Assembly: GCF_900090285.1 (NCBI RefSeq)
Contig: NZ_LT607754.1
Span: 868,001-932,000, forward strand
DNA: 64,000 bases
From: Micromonospora inositola
Lineage (GTDB): Bacteria > Actinomycetota > Actinomycetes > Mycobacteriales > Micromonosporaceae
Direction: 5' to 3'
The translations under genes were made by a program, and so were the position numbers. Below, in pieces: positions 1-8,300 of the stretch (position 1 is the first letter of the stretch; each line of letters begins with the position of its first letter). The notes beneath the pieces are model-generated. The model saw nothing but the letters and a program-made list of their open reading frames with translations, searched no databases and was not told where the DNA came from.

Positions 1-119
1 GACTCGGCCAGCATCGACGAGGAGCCGGTCAGCAGGAACGCGATGAACTTGGTGACGGCGATGCCGATGTTGGCCGCGAGGGCGGCGACGATCGCCTTCG
101 TCCCACCGTTGGCGCTCAC
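1..119 (-). CDS. Cation diffusion facilitator family transporter, N-terminal fragment
   Basis: Only the first 39 codons are inside the window; the gene runs off the left edge. It begins with GTG and reads VSANGGTKAIVAALAANIGI, followed by a hydrophobic stretch ending in SSSMLAES. That is the start and first membrane helix typical of CDF/CzcD-type divalent-metal exporters, which normally continue with a metal-binding histidine motif that is not visible here. The start overlaps the stop of the upstream SIS gene by 4 bases (GTGA), so it is probably the last or later gene of the Trm112-SIS operon. The family call rests on this short segment only. Confidence 0.6.
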   Translation of the reverse strand, partial: MSANGGTKAIVAALAANIGIAVTKFIAFLLTGSSSMLAE

Positions 120-1312
120 TGGTTCGACAGCTCCTTCATTTCGGTGATGGCCGGGACCGCCATCGGGTCCAGCCCGTGTGCCAGGGCGAGGTAGACCGAG
201 GCGAAGTCCGGCACCGCCATCAGCGAGGCGAGCCGTTCCAGCGCCGAGCCGCCCTCGGCGGTGACCACGTCGCAGCGCACGCCGCGCCGCTCGGCGAGCG
301 TCTGCACGGCGTCGGCCCGACGCTCCTCCACCGCGAGGGGCTCGTCGGTGTCGTCCTCGGCGTTGAGCCCGCCGTCGCGCAGCAGCACCAGCCGCAGCCG
401 GGTGGCGTCGGGGTCGTCGGTCTCGTCCCGGTCGGCGAAGATGTCCCGCTCCCCCTCGACCAGCCCGCCGAAGACGCCGTCGAGCAGGCCGACGCGACCG
501 CGCCCGGCCTCGCCGAGCGCACCGGTGACCACCGGGTAACGGGCGTTGGCCGAGAGCGTGTCGCCGAACCGGCGGGCGGCCACGGTGGCCAGCGGGGACG
601 AGCCCCAGACGATCGGGATCGAGCCGGCCAGGCCCAGGGCCAGCGACTTCGCCGGGTTGACGAAGGACTCGGCGGTGGGGCGGCACCGGTCGGCGTCCGC
701 GTCGAGCCGGGCCGCGGTCTCGGCCAGGTCCGCCTCGTTGACCTTCACCAGCCCGAGCGTACGGGCCGCGAGCAGAACCGGCACGGTGAGCGCCCAAAGG
801 CTGGCCCGGGCCGGGGCGCGCCGGGGCACCGGGATGAACGGCGCCCGGGCCCGCTCGGCCACCGACTGCAGCTGGGAGTCCGGCGCGCCGACGGCGACCA
901 GCCGCGCGCCCCGCCGGTGCGCAGCCTCAGCGGCGCCCAGCGCCTCGGGGCTGCGGCCCGACGCGCTGACCGCGATGACCACGTCCGCCGCGCCGACCCA
1001 GCCGGGCACCCCGGCGCTGCGGTGCGGGATGACCGGCACCGGGCAGCGCGGGCCCGCGACCGTGGCCAGCACGTCCCCGGTACGCCCGGCGGTGCCGATG
1101 CCGGCGATGACGACCGCCCGCGGCCGCCCCTCGTCGGCGAGCAGGCTCAGGTTGGCCTCGGCGGCCAGCGCGGCCGACTCCCGCACCTGGGCACCGGCCG
1201 ACGCGGTGAACCGGAGCATGCCGCCCGGGTCGTGCTCGGCGAGCGCGTCCGGGTCGTCCAGCAGCGACTCGTCGGCGTGCCGGCGGCCGCTGACCCCGGC
1301 CGTACCCTCCAT
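116..1312 (-). CDS. SIS-domain sugar-phosphate isomerase (phosphoglucose/phosphomannose isomerase type)
   Basis: A 398-residue soluble protein with two SIS (sugar isomerase) modules. The N-terminal half has the nucleotide-like fold signature AVVIAGIGTAGRTGDVL and, about 30 residues later, the phosphosugar-binding Ser/Thr segment VIAVSASGRSPEAL. The C-terminal half has IVWGSSPLATVAARRFGD. Related proteins interconvert glucose-6-P, mannose-6-P and fructose-6-P, and actinobacteria keep this gene beside mannose-activation genes. I chose the ATG at 1312 because it overlaps the Trm112 stop (TGATG) and the homologous region starts there; the reading frame is open further upstream but in sequence already used by the previous gene. 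Exact substrate is inferred from family and neighbourhood. Confidence 0.8.
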   Translation of the reverse strand: MEGTAGVSGRRHADESLLDDPDALAEHDPGGMLRFTASAGAQVRESAALAAEANLSLLADEGRPRAVVIAGIGTAGRTGDVLATVAGPRCPVPVIPHRSAGVPGWVGAADVVIAVSASGRSPEALGAAEAAHRRGARLVAVGAPDSQLQSVAERARAPFIPVPRRAPARASLWALTVPVLLAARTLGLVKVNEADLAETAARLDADADRCRPTAESFVNPAKSLALGLAGSIPIVWGSSPLATVAARRFGDTLSANARYPVVTGALGEAGRGRVGLLDGVFGGLVEGERDIFADRDETDDPDATRLRLVLLRDGGLNAEDDTDEPLAVEERRADAVQTLAERRGVRCDVVTAEGGSALERLASLMAVPDFASVYLALAHGLDPMAVPAITEMKELSNQ

Positions 1313-1524
1313 CACCGCTGCGGCGCGGAGCCACCGCGCGCATTGTCCGCCGCGGGTCCGCCGCGCGCCTCGTCCAGCAGCAGCACCGGCACGTCGTCGC
1401 GGACCTCGAAGATCCGACCGCACTCGGTGCAGGTCAGGGTCTGGGCCTGCGGGTCGTAGTCGAGCGGGGCGTGGTGCGTGTCCGGGCAGGCGAGAATCTC
1501 GAGCAACTGCGGGTCCAGGGCCAC
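1312..1524 (-). CDS. Trm112-family zinc-ribbon protein
   Basis: A 70-residue protein. The first 50 residues match the small Trm112/YcaR domain: LEILACPDTHHAPLDYD, then LTCTECGRIFEVRDDVPVLL. A CP..H pair and a CTEC pair could bind zinc, and the ending DDVPVLL(LDEA) is characteristic. Eukaryotic and archaeal Trm112 activates methyltransferases; the bacterial homologues are small proteins of unclear role. A GTG start is preceded by AAGGAG with a 7-base gap. The stop overlaps the SIS start by one base, so the two are translationally coupled. The C-terminal 15 residues are low-complexity Gly/Ala. Confidence 0.8.
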   Translation of the reverse strand: MALDPQLLEILACPDTHHAPLDYDPQAQTLTCTECGRIFEVRDDVPVLLLDEARGGPAADNARGGSAPQR

Positions 1525-1710
1525 GGCGCGGCTCCTTCCACGTATGCGGTCTCACCGGTCGGCGGTGCCGGCCGGCGCACGCGATCTTATCGGCGAACCC
1601 GGCCGGACACCGTGCCACGGAACCAGATCATCCGCCGCCCGGCGTTCCGCTCCTCACCACACCCAATCACCACGACTGAGCGTAACGGAGCACGGCGGCC
1701 CCGTCCGGGC

Positions 1711-2706
1711 TCAGCCGGGCAGGCGGGGCATGACGGTCGTGGCGTCGCCGCCGGCCGGCGCCGGCGGCTCGCCGCCGGGCTGCTGCCCACCGGCCGGGCC
1801 GCCGTAGACGTTGCCGGTGGGGCGGGGCGCCGGCGTACCGCCGTAGACGCCGGGGGCGGGTGGCTGCTGCCCGTACACCTGGCCGCTCGGGGTGCCGTAG
1901 GTGGTGCCGCCGGTGTTGCGCGGCAGCGGGACCTCCGGGTAGCCGGCCGGCTGCTGGTCGACCTTCTCCGCCCGGTTGCGGCGGACCAGCAGCACGATGA
2001 GGGCGATGCCGACGAGCACCAGCGCGATGCCGAAGAACATGATCGGGGAACCTCCGGATGAGTCGCTGGCGGCCGTGCTCTGGCCGGTGGCCGGATCGAG
2101 CGCGGCGGCCGCGGTGTCGGCGGCGCTCGGCTCGGTCGCCACAGCGCTCGGCGTCGGGCTGGGGCTCGGCGAGGGCTTCCGCGACGCCGTCGATGAGGGC
2201 GTGGCCGGCGCCGCACCCACCACCCGGGCCGAGTCGGAAGCCCGGCCGAGCAGCCGGCCGTTCGCGGTCGTCGCCTCGCCCACGACGGTCAACCGACCGC
2301 CGGGCGCGCCCGCCAGGAAGGCGACCCGGTAACGGACCGTGATGCTCTTGCCTTTGCAGAGGGTCGGGTTGGCCGGCGAGGTACGGGCCGTACCGACCGT
2401 GCCGCCGTCACCGCCGACCCCCACCGCCTGCCACTGTCCCCCGGTGTTGACCTGCACCTGGACCTGGTCGGCCCGGACGCCGTCGAGCCGCAGGCCCAAC
2501 CCGGTCCGCAGCAGCACACACCCGTCGGTGCGCTTGCGCACCTCGACCGCAACCGTGCCGGGCGATCCACCGACGGTGAAGGTGCCCGCCGAACGCGTCT
2601 CCACCCGGTCGCCGTCGGCCAGCGCCGGGGCCGCCCCGACGGTCACCAGGCCGCCCAGCAGCGCGCCGACCGTGGCCAGCCGCACCACGTGCCGCCGAAC
2701 CGACAT
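1711..2706 (-). CDS. Secreted single-pass surface protein with Pro-rich cytoplasmic tail
   Basis: A 331-residue protein of unknown function with clear topology. It has a Sec signal peptide (basic MSVRRHVVRL, hydrophobic core, cleavage near APALADG), then a beta-rich extracellular domain with two cysteines (about residues 30-165). A Ser/Pro/Thr-rich spacer (SPSPSPTPSA) follows, then one transmembrane helix (IMFFGIALVLVGIALIVLLV) and a basic stop-transfer RRNRAEK. The tail is rich in Tyr-Gly-Pro-Gln (VYGQQPPAPGVYGGT). The ATG at 2706 is preferred over an in-frame GTG six bases upstream because GAGG sits 5 bases before it. The layout suggests a cell-envelope protein; no known family is recognised. 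Confidence 0.75.
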   Translation of the reverse strand: MSVRRHVVRLATVGALLGGLVTVGAAPALADGDRVETRSAGTFTVGGSPGTVAVEVRKRTDGCVLLRTGLGLRLDGVRADQVQVQVNTGGQWQAVGVGGDGGTVGTARTSPANPTLCKGKSITVRYRVAFLAGAPGGRLTVVGEATTANGRLLGRASDSARVVGAAPATPSSTASRKPSPSPSPTPSAVATEPSAADTAAAALDPATGQSTAASDSSGGSPIMFFGIALVLVGIALIVLLVRRNRAEKVDQQPAGYPEVPLPRNTGGTTYGTPSGQVYGQQPPAPGVYGGTPAPRPTGNVYGGPAGGQQPGGEPPAPAGGDATTVMPRLPG

Positions 2707-2774
2707 GTCCACCTCACCGTTCCTCGCCCCGGCGGGGCCCGCGGGTCAGGTTACTACCGGGCCAGGGGGACCTC

Positions 2775-2816
2775 CGCTCATTGAGCGCTCCGCATGTGTG
2801 CGGCGACACGCCGCAC
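2775..2816 (-). terminator. Two short palindromes downstream of endonuclease V
   Basis: CGCTCA-T-TGAGCG (2775-2787) and GTGCGGCG-ACA-CGCCGCAC (2798-2816) are perfect inverted repeats. They lie between the end of nfi and the start of the surface-protein gene on the same strand. The second has an 8-bp stem with a 3-base loop and could end nfi transcription; no U-tract follows, so either could instead be an operator for the next gene. Confidence 0.35.
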
Positions 2817-2885
2817 GATCCCGTCAGCGCCCCCTTGATCGGGCGGGTTGCCGGGCTTGATCGACTGCTCATCGCCGACGTGGCG

Positions 2886-3572
2886 TCAGGTCGACGCGCT
2901 GGCGAGGGCGTCACGGCAGAGCCGGTCGGCCGCCCGGGTGGTCTCCGGCAGCCGGTAGCGCGGGGTCAGCGCCAGCACCCGGTCGACGGCGTTCCCCAGG
3001 CTCATCCGGTGGCCGACGCTGACGAAGACCGGCTTCACCCCGTCCCGGGTACGCAGCACCCGGCCGACCACGTCCCCGCCGTCCCGCAGCGGCGTCCACG
3101 CGCCCCGGCGTGGACCCGGCTCGTCCCACTCGCCGACCAGCGGCGTCTTGCCCACCCCGATCGCGGGCAGGCCGGTCACCACGCCGAGATGACAGGCCAG
3201 CCCGAACCGGCGCGGGTGGGCCAACCCGTGCCCGTCGCAGACCAGCAGGTCGGGACGGACGGTCAGCCGGTCCAGGGCGTCGAGCAGCCCGGGCAGCTCG
3301 CGGAAGGCGAAGAGCCCGGGCACGTACCCGAAGGCGGGCCGGCCGACGCTGACCGCCGAATCCACCACGGCCAGCGTCCGGGCGTCCAGCACCGTGACGG
3401 CCGCCGCGAGCCGATCGCCGCTCTCCGCGTACGCGACGTCGAGGCCGGCCACCGTCGCGGGCGCCGTCGGGCCCGGCCCGGCCAGGTCGGCCAGCGGCCG
3501 CAACTTCTCCTGTACGCGCAGCGCCTCCGCCACGCTCCCCGGTGCCACGTACCGGTGCCCACCGTCCGTCAT
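2886..3572 (-). CDS. nfi: Endonuclease V (deoxyinosine 3'-endonuclease)
   Basis: A 228-residue protein matching endonuclease V over its whole length. The enzyme cleaves the second phosphodiester bond 3' to deoxyinosine, starting repair of deaminated adenine, and also acts on inosine-containing RNA in some organisms. The catalytic acidic residues appear at the expected places: D45 in AGLDVAY, E92 in GLFAFRELP and D113 in LLVCDGHGLAHPR. The substrate-recognition wedge region (GRPAFGYVPG) precedes E92, and GVGKTPLVG follows as in the family. It starts with ATG and is followed on the same strand by the unrelated surface-protein gene. Confidence 0.92.
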   Translation of the reverse strand: MTDGGHRYVAPGSVAEALRVQEKLRPLADLAGPGPTAPATVAGLDVAYAESGDRLAAAVTVLDARTLAVVDSAVSVGRPAFGYVPGLFAFRELPGLLDALDRLTVRPDLLVCDGHGLAHPRRFGLACHLGVVTGLPAIGVGKTPLVGEWDEPGPRRGAWTPLRDGGDVVGRVLRTRDGVKPVFVSVGHRMSLGNAVDRVLALTPRYRLPETTRAADRLCRDALASAST

Positions 3573-3580
3573 GGTGACCG

Positions 3581-4246
3581 TCAGGCGGGGCGCAGATTGA
3601 CGCGGGCCTCGTCGACCCAGCGCAGGATGCCGTGCGCGCCAGCGACCTCCGCGACGGTGGCGGCCTCGTCAATGAAGGAGAGCGCCCGGTCGGGTTGACC
3701 GGCTTCGGCGGTGAGGTAGCCGAGCCCGACCAGGTTCGCGGCCACCCCGGGTAGGAAGCCGATCTCCCGGCGCAGTCGGGTGGACTCCGCCATCAACTCC
3801 ACGGCCTCGGCGGTCCGGCCCGCCGCCTGCTCGACGAAGGCGAGGTGCCGCAGCACGTACGAGAGGGTCAGCCGGTCTCCGACCTGGGTCGCCAGCTCGC
3901 GGGCCCGGACGAACGCCGGGACCGCAGCGTCGTGGTCCCCGCGAACGACCTGGTGGACCGAGCCGACCCGGAACAACGCCTCGCCCTCGCCGCGCGGGTC
4001 GCCGAGCTGCCGGTACAGCTCGGCGGCCCGCTCGAAAAGCTCCAGCTCATGCGGGTCCTCGACCCGCTCCTCGAGGAAGCGCACGTGCAACGCCCTACCC
4101 CGGGCGAGCGCGTGGTCCGCCTCGACGGTGTCGAGCGTCCGCTCGGCGGCCGCCAACGCGGCCGGGTCGGCGGCGAACATGGCGTCGTCGCAGAGCTTCC
4201 GGGCCCGCTCGATCCGGTCCTCGGCGCCGACGGAAGATGCGGTCAC
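3581..4246 (-). CDS. Tetratricopeptide-repeat protein
   Basis: A 221-residue all-helical protein built of TPR-like units, for example LFERAAELYRQLGDPRGEGE, AVPAFVRARELATQVGD and LSFIDEAATVAEVAGA. It has no signal peptide, membrane segment or catalytic domain. TPR-only proteins usually act as protein-protein adaptors, and no partner can be named. The GTG start at 4246 abuts the TAG stop of the DinB-like gene with no gap, and 8 bases separate its end from the nfi start, so DinB-TPR-nfi are probably cotranscribed. Confidence 0.7.
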   Translation of the reverse strand: MTASSVGAEDRIERARKLCDDAMFAADPAALAAAERTLDTVEADHALARGRALHVRFLEERVEDPHELELFERAAELYRQLGDPRGEGEALFRVGSVHQVVRGDHDAAVPAFVRARELATQVGDRLTLSYVLRHLAFVEQAAGRTAEAVELMAESTRLRREIGFLPGVAANLVGLGYLTAEAGQPDRALSFIDEAATVAEVAGAHGILRWVDEARVNLRPA

Positions 4247-4834
4247 CTACTGGCCCACCCGTCCGTCGATCCGCTCGCGCAGCAGGTCGGCGTGACCGCT
4301 GTGCCGGGCGTACTCCTCGATCATGTGCAGCAGCAGCTCGCGCAGCGAGATCTCCTCCCCGTCGGACATCCGCGCCCGGACGCCCAGGTCCGCCGTCCCG
4401 GCGACCAACTCCTCGGCGAATGCGATCTCGGCCCGCCAGGCCCGCCACGCCTCGTCGACCACCGCCGGGTCCCCCACCGCGTCGTCGAACGCGCCGTCGC
4501 GCTCACCCTCCGCCGAGTAGAGCTTGGGCACGTCCTGGCCGGCCATCACCCGCCGGAACCAGCTCCGCTCCACCTCGGCCAGGTGCCGCACCAGGCCGAG
4601 CAGCGACATCTTCGACGGCGGTACGGACCGCCGGGCGAGCTGCTCGGCATCGAGGTCGGCACACTTCAGCTCGAGGGTCAGCCGATAGTCCCGGAGGTAT
4701 CCGACGAGCATCGACCGCTCGTCGTGGTAGCCGCCCTCGGAGCGCGGATCGTCCTCGGGACGGACGAACATGTTCGACCAGGCGAACTGGGGAGCGGGCT
4801 GGTCGGTCTCGGTAGTGGTACGCGCGTCAGCCAT
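4247..4834 (-). CDS. DinB-like (DUF664) four-helix protein
   Basis: A 195-residue protein of the DinB/DUF664 superfamily. The family's metal-binding histidines are in LVRHLAEVERSWFRRVMAG and in the C-terminal helix LLHMIEEYARHSGHADLLRE. Members include mycothiol- and bacillithiol-dependent transferases, and Micromonosporaceae use mycothiol, so a thiol-transferase role is possible but not shown. The ATG at 4834 is chosen over a GTG 18 bases upstream because GAGGG lies about 8 bases before it. It is the first gene of a probable DinB-TPR-nfi unit. Confidence 0.75.
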   Translation of the reverse strand: MADARTTTETDQPAPQFAWSNMFVRPEDDPRSEGGYHDERSMLVGYLRDYRLTLELKCADLDAEQLARRSVPPSKMSLLGLVRHLAEVERSWFRRVMAGQDVPKLYSAEGERDGAFDDAVGDPAVVDEAWRAWRAEIAFAEELVAGTADLGVRARMSDGEEISLRELLLHMIEEYARHSGHADLLRERIDGRVGQ

Positions 4835-4882
4835 GCCCGGACCCTCACCCACGCTCGACCCTCCCGCAACGCATTTACGCCC

Positions 4883-5326
4883 TCATGCCTGGCCGGTGGC
4901 GATCGTGGGATCCGCGCCGGGATCACCGGCCCGCTGAAGCTCCTCCTCGAACATGACGAACGTCCTCCGCCGGATGCCACGGATCAGGGCTTGCTCCTGC
5001 GTCGTCAGGTCCCGGCATTCGGCCTCGGCGGTGTCCTCGATGGCCCTCACGGTCTCGTACAGCGCGAAGATCGGCCCCTCACCCTTGAGGTAGACGGCCC
5101 GCTCGAATTCCGTCCGCTGGACGAACCGGTCCGGCGTGAGCACGCTGATGTCCCCGCCGATGGCGAGAAGGATCTCGCCCACGATGTCGTTGGCTGGCTT
5201 CCAGCCACCCGACTCTCGATTCAACCGCCAAGCGGCCAGCCCGCCGTCGGGCGTCGACACCATCTTCACCGGTGCCTCGTAATAGGAGAAATAGGCCGGC
5301 AGTTCGAGGCCAGGTAGAGCGTTCAT
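4883..5326 (-). CDS. Candidate immunity protein for the adjacent polymorphic toxin
   Basis: A 147-residue soluble protein that I do not recognise as a named family. It starts ALPGLELPAYFSYYEAPVKM, has a mixed alpha/beta N-terminal half (TPDGGLAAWRLNRESGGWKP) and a charged helical C-terminal half (AEAECRDLTTQEQALI). Its ATG overlaps the toxin stop codon (ATGA). A small gene with no signal peptide, placed immediately after a large toxin and coupled to it, is the usual arrangement for an immunity protein. The role is therefore inferred from position, not from homology. Confidence 0.55.
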   Translation of the reverse strand: MNALPGLELPAYFSYYEAPVKMVSTPDGGLAAWRLNRESGGWKPANDIVGEILLAIGGDISVLTPDRFVQRTEFERAVYLKGEGPIFALYETVRAIEDTAEAECRDLTTQEQALIRGIRRRTFVMFEEELQRAGDPGADPTIATGQA

Positions 5327-8300
5327 CGGTCCGACCCTCCGCCCAGCGTCGATTGGAGGGCCGCCCAGAAGTACTCACGCTCCCGCTGAAGGATGCCCTT
5401 CAAAATGGCCGTCTCCTTCTCTGACACGCTACGGCCCTGTTCCGCGGCCACCGCTTCGAGGTCGCGTCCCACTTCGAACAGGGCATGCTCCCACTCGGCG
5501 ACCTTGTCGAGTGCGGCGAGTTGCAGACGAAACTCGGCCACATGCCCGGAGGATGTGCGCAGCATCATCTGCACGTCCCGATAACCACTGCGCTGGGGGC
5601 TGAGGAAACGGTCCTCGAACTGCGCAATCCTGACCTCCCGATCGCCTCTCAACACCTCCAACGCCGCGTAGAGGTGGGCGAGACACTGATAGGAAACCCG
5701 TCCCGCAGCCAGATCATTCAGTCGTGACGCATCACCTTCATACTTCGCCACCTTGTCCTCGGCCCGTTGTCGGTCCTTGGGCCCTGGCCGTGGTCGATAC
5801 TCCGCGCCGCCTTGCGACGCCTCGGCCAGCCTCCGCCCCAGGGTGTCGATCTCAATCTGAGCGACCGCCGCGGCCTCGTACAACTGGTCAAGATACTGGC
5901 GCCGGTACGTCGGGTCTCCGCACTGCTGCCTGTCGAAGCCGGGTTGGAACGGCTGAGGGCGATCGAGGTCGAAGGAGGAGCTCACTTGTCGCTGCTCAGC
6001 CGTGAGCGGCGTGGGCAGGACCTTTGGTAGCGGTCCGGTGGCGACCGCGGCCGCACCACGCTGAGTGATGTCCTGCAGGACGTCACCGAGGACGTCGATC
6101 GCCTTCTGGTGGGTGGCGAGGTGGTGCAGCGTCATCGGTCTGGCCGTCAAGGAGTTGGCCAGCTCGGGTGTCGACAGGATCATCCGGGCCAGGTCGGGCC
6201 GCTGCGTCAGCTGCCGGACCAGCGTCTCAGCGAGCGTCGGTTCACCGCGCGGTGGCGCCTCCCAGGCCTGGTCCAGCATGTGCTGAACACGGGGATCGGC
6301 GAGGAGTCGCGCCACGTCCCGGGCCCCGATCTCGTCCAAGCCCGGTGCCAAGCGGCGCAGCGTGGGCGCGTCGAGATGGTCCGCGAGCTCGACCGGGGTC
6401 ACGCCAGCGGCGAAGACCTCGTCGAGGTCGCCGCTCGCGGCAACGGCGTCCCGTACGAACACCCCGGCCGATATCCGATCGGCGTGGGCGCTCCGGTGTG
6501 CCCGCCGCAGACCTTCCGGATCCGGCTCCGGTCGGGCACCGGGCAGCGGGGCCCCGCCGGAGGGATCGACCGCACTCGACTCCCCGAGCAGATGGACGTG
6601 GTTGAAGTCCGGCACGTCGTCCGTAGGAGGTGGCGGCGGCGCCGGTGGCCGTGGTGGCGCCGGCCGCTCCGGCGGTCCGGGAAGGGCATTGAAGTCACCC
6701 GGTGGGCGACCGGCCAGCGGCATGGGCGCGCCGTCCCGACCGAGGACCAGCGCGTCGATCCCGACCACGTTCGTCCCACCGGCCACGCCGCTGTGGGTGA
6801 AGAGCGGCAGATTCGCGACGTACCCGCTCTGGGGGTCGAGGTAGAGGACCGTGCCGTTCTGGTTCAGTGCCACCCAGGCGTGCGAGCCGCCGCCCTCCCA
6901 GCTGGTGATGAGGAACGCGTAACTGCCGTGCCCGCCCAGGAGCAACTGCTCGTGGAGGGCGCGGTACCCACGCTCGACCACCTGCCGCGTGGCCAACGGG
7001 CTCGTGGTGCCCGCCACGTCACAGAGGTTCTGGAAACGCCCGCCGGTGCTCTCCTCGACCCGTCGCGGGCCGTCCGCCTCGCCGCCGACCGGACGGCGGA
7101 CGTCCCCCTCCAGGTAGCCGTCGAAGGTACGCGGAGCCGAGACCCGCGGCCGGCCGTGCACCCAGGTCTCGTAGAGCGACAGCGTGCAGTCGAGACAGTT
7201 GATGCCCCGGGTCGGGTCGGCTTGCGGGCCGCCGTCGTTCGCCAACTGGAACCAGCCGCCGTGCCGGGGGTCAGCGGTCCGCCGGACGCTGCCGTCCGGG
7301 TTGCGCGGCATCTGCCGTTCGAGGTCCGTCTGGTGCAGCGCGAGCGGTGGGCGCAGCCCGCCCCGCACGCCGAACCTCCGGGAGCGGTCGATCGGCGGTG
7401 GGTCGTCGTCGTCTCCGGTGAGCGCCGACCGGTCGGACGTCTCGACCGAACCGGGGGCGAGGTCGGCGACGTCGTCGTTGATCCGGTAGAAGTCCGCGTC
7501 GTCCTCGACCGTCACGTGCGCGGGCGCGACAGACCCGTTCAGCACCGCCTGCGCACGGTCCTGCAACTCGTAGCTCATGGTGCTGGCATCAAGCGCGGCT
7601 TGACGCCACCGTCGCGCGAGCAGATCGTGGCCCGCCTCCTGCAGTTGCTGCGCCTGGGCGCCGTATTCGCCGGCTGAACGTTGGTGCCGATCAGCGCTCG
7701 CGCGAAGCCAGGCAGCTTCTTGCTGCCGTCGCCTGTCCTCGAACCACGCCCGCTGCGCCTCGAAGTAGCCCTGATAGCGGCGTCGATCCAGGCCCTCGCG
7801 CTCGACAGCTCGGTAGGCGGTGAGCTGTTCCGGCGTACGAGGGCGGGGCGGCAGCGGGTCGAACGGCCCCGGGAGAATCGGCGAGGCGTCGTCCGTGTGC
7901 CTTGGTGGTCCGGGTGCCAACGCCTCCAGCAGCGGAAATCGCGGTGATGGCGATGGTGACGGCTCCGGGCCGGGCGGACCGACGTCGCGGCCCGGCGCGG
8001 TGGGCGCGGCAACGTGGGTGGGTAGCGACGCGATGGTCGGCACGGCCGGCGGGGTAAGATTGCCGGCCGAGGAGCGGCCGGTCATGGGGTTGCTGCCGCC
8101 GGTGCGAGGCGCCTCAGTGCCCACCGGCACGGCTCCGCCCGCCGCCGGTTGTGACGCTGACCCCTGTGCCCCTGCGAATGAAAAGGCGGCGGTGACGGGT
8201 GTCTGGTTCGGGCCCACCAACGGCTCCGCCGTCACCGCGGATCGCAGCGGAGTGCTGTCCACGCTTGCCGTCGGGTGCGCCGGACCTGCCTCGACGGACG

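Noticed and set aside
4247..4834. DinB-like gene as part of the toxin module
   Set aside because: It is separated from the immunity gene by about 50 bases and is directly joined to TPR and nfi genes. Its family is not linked to toxins.
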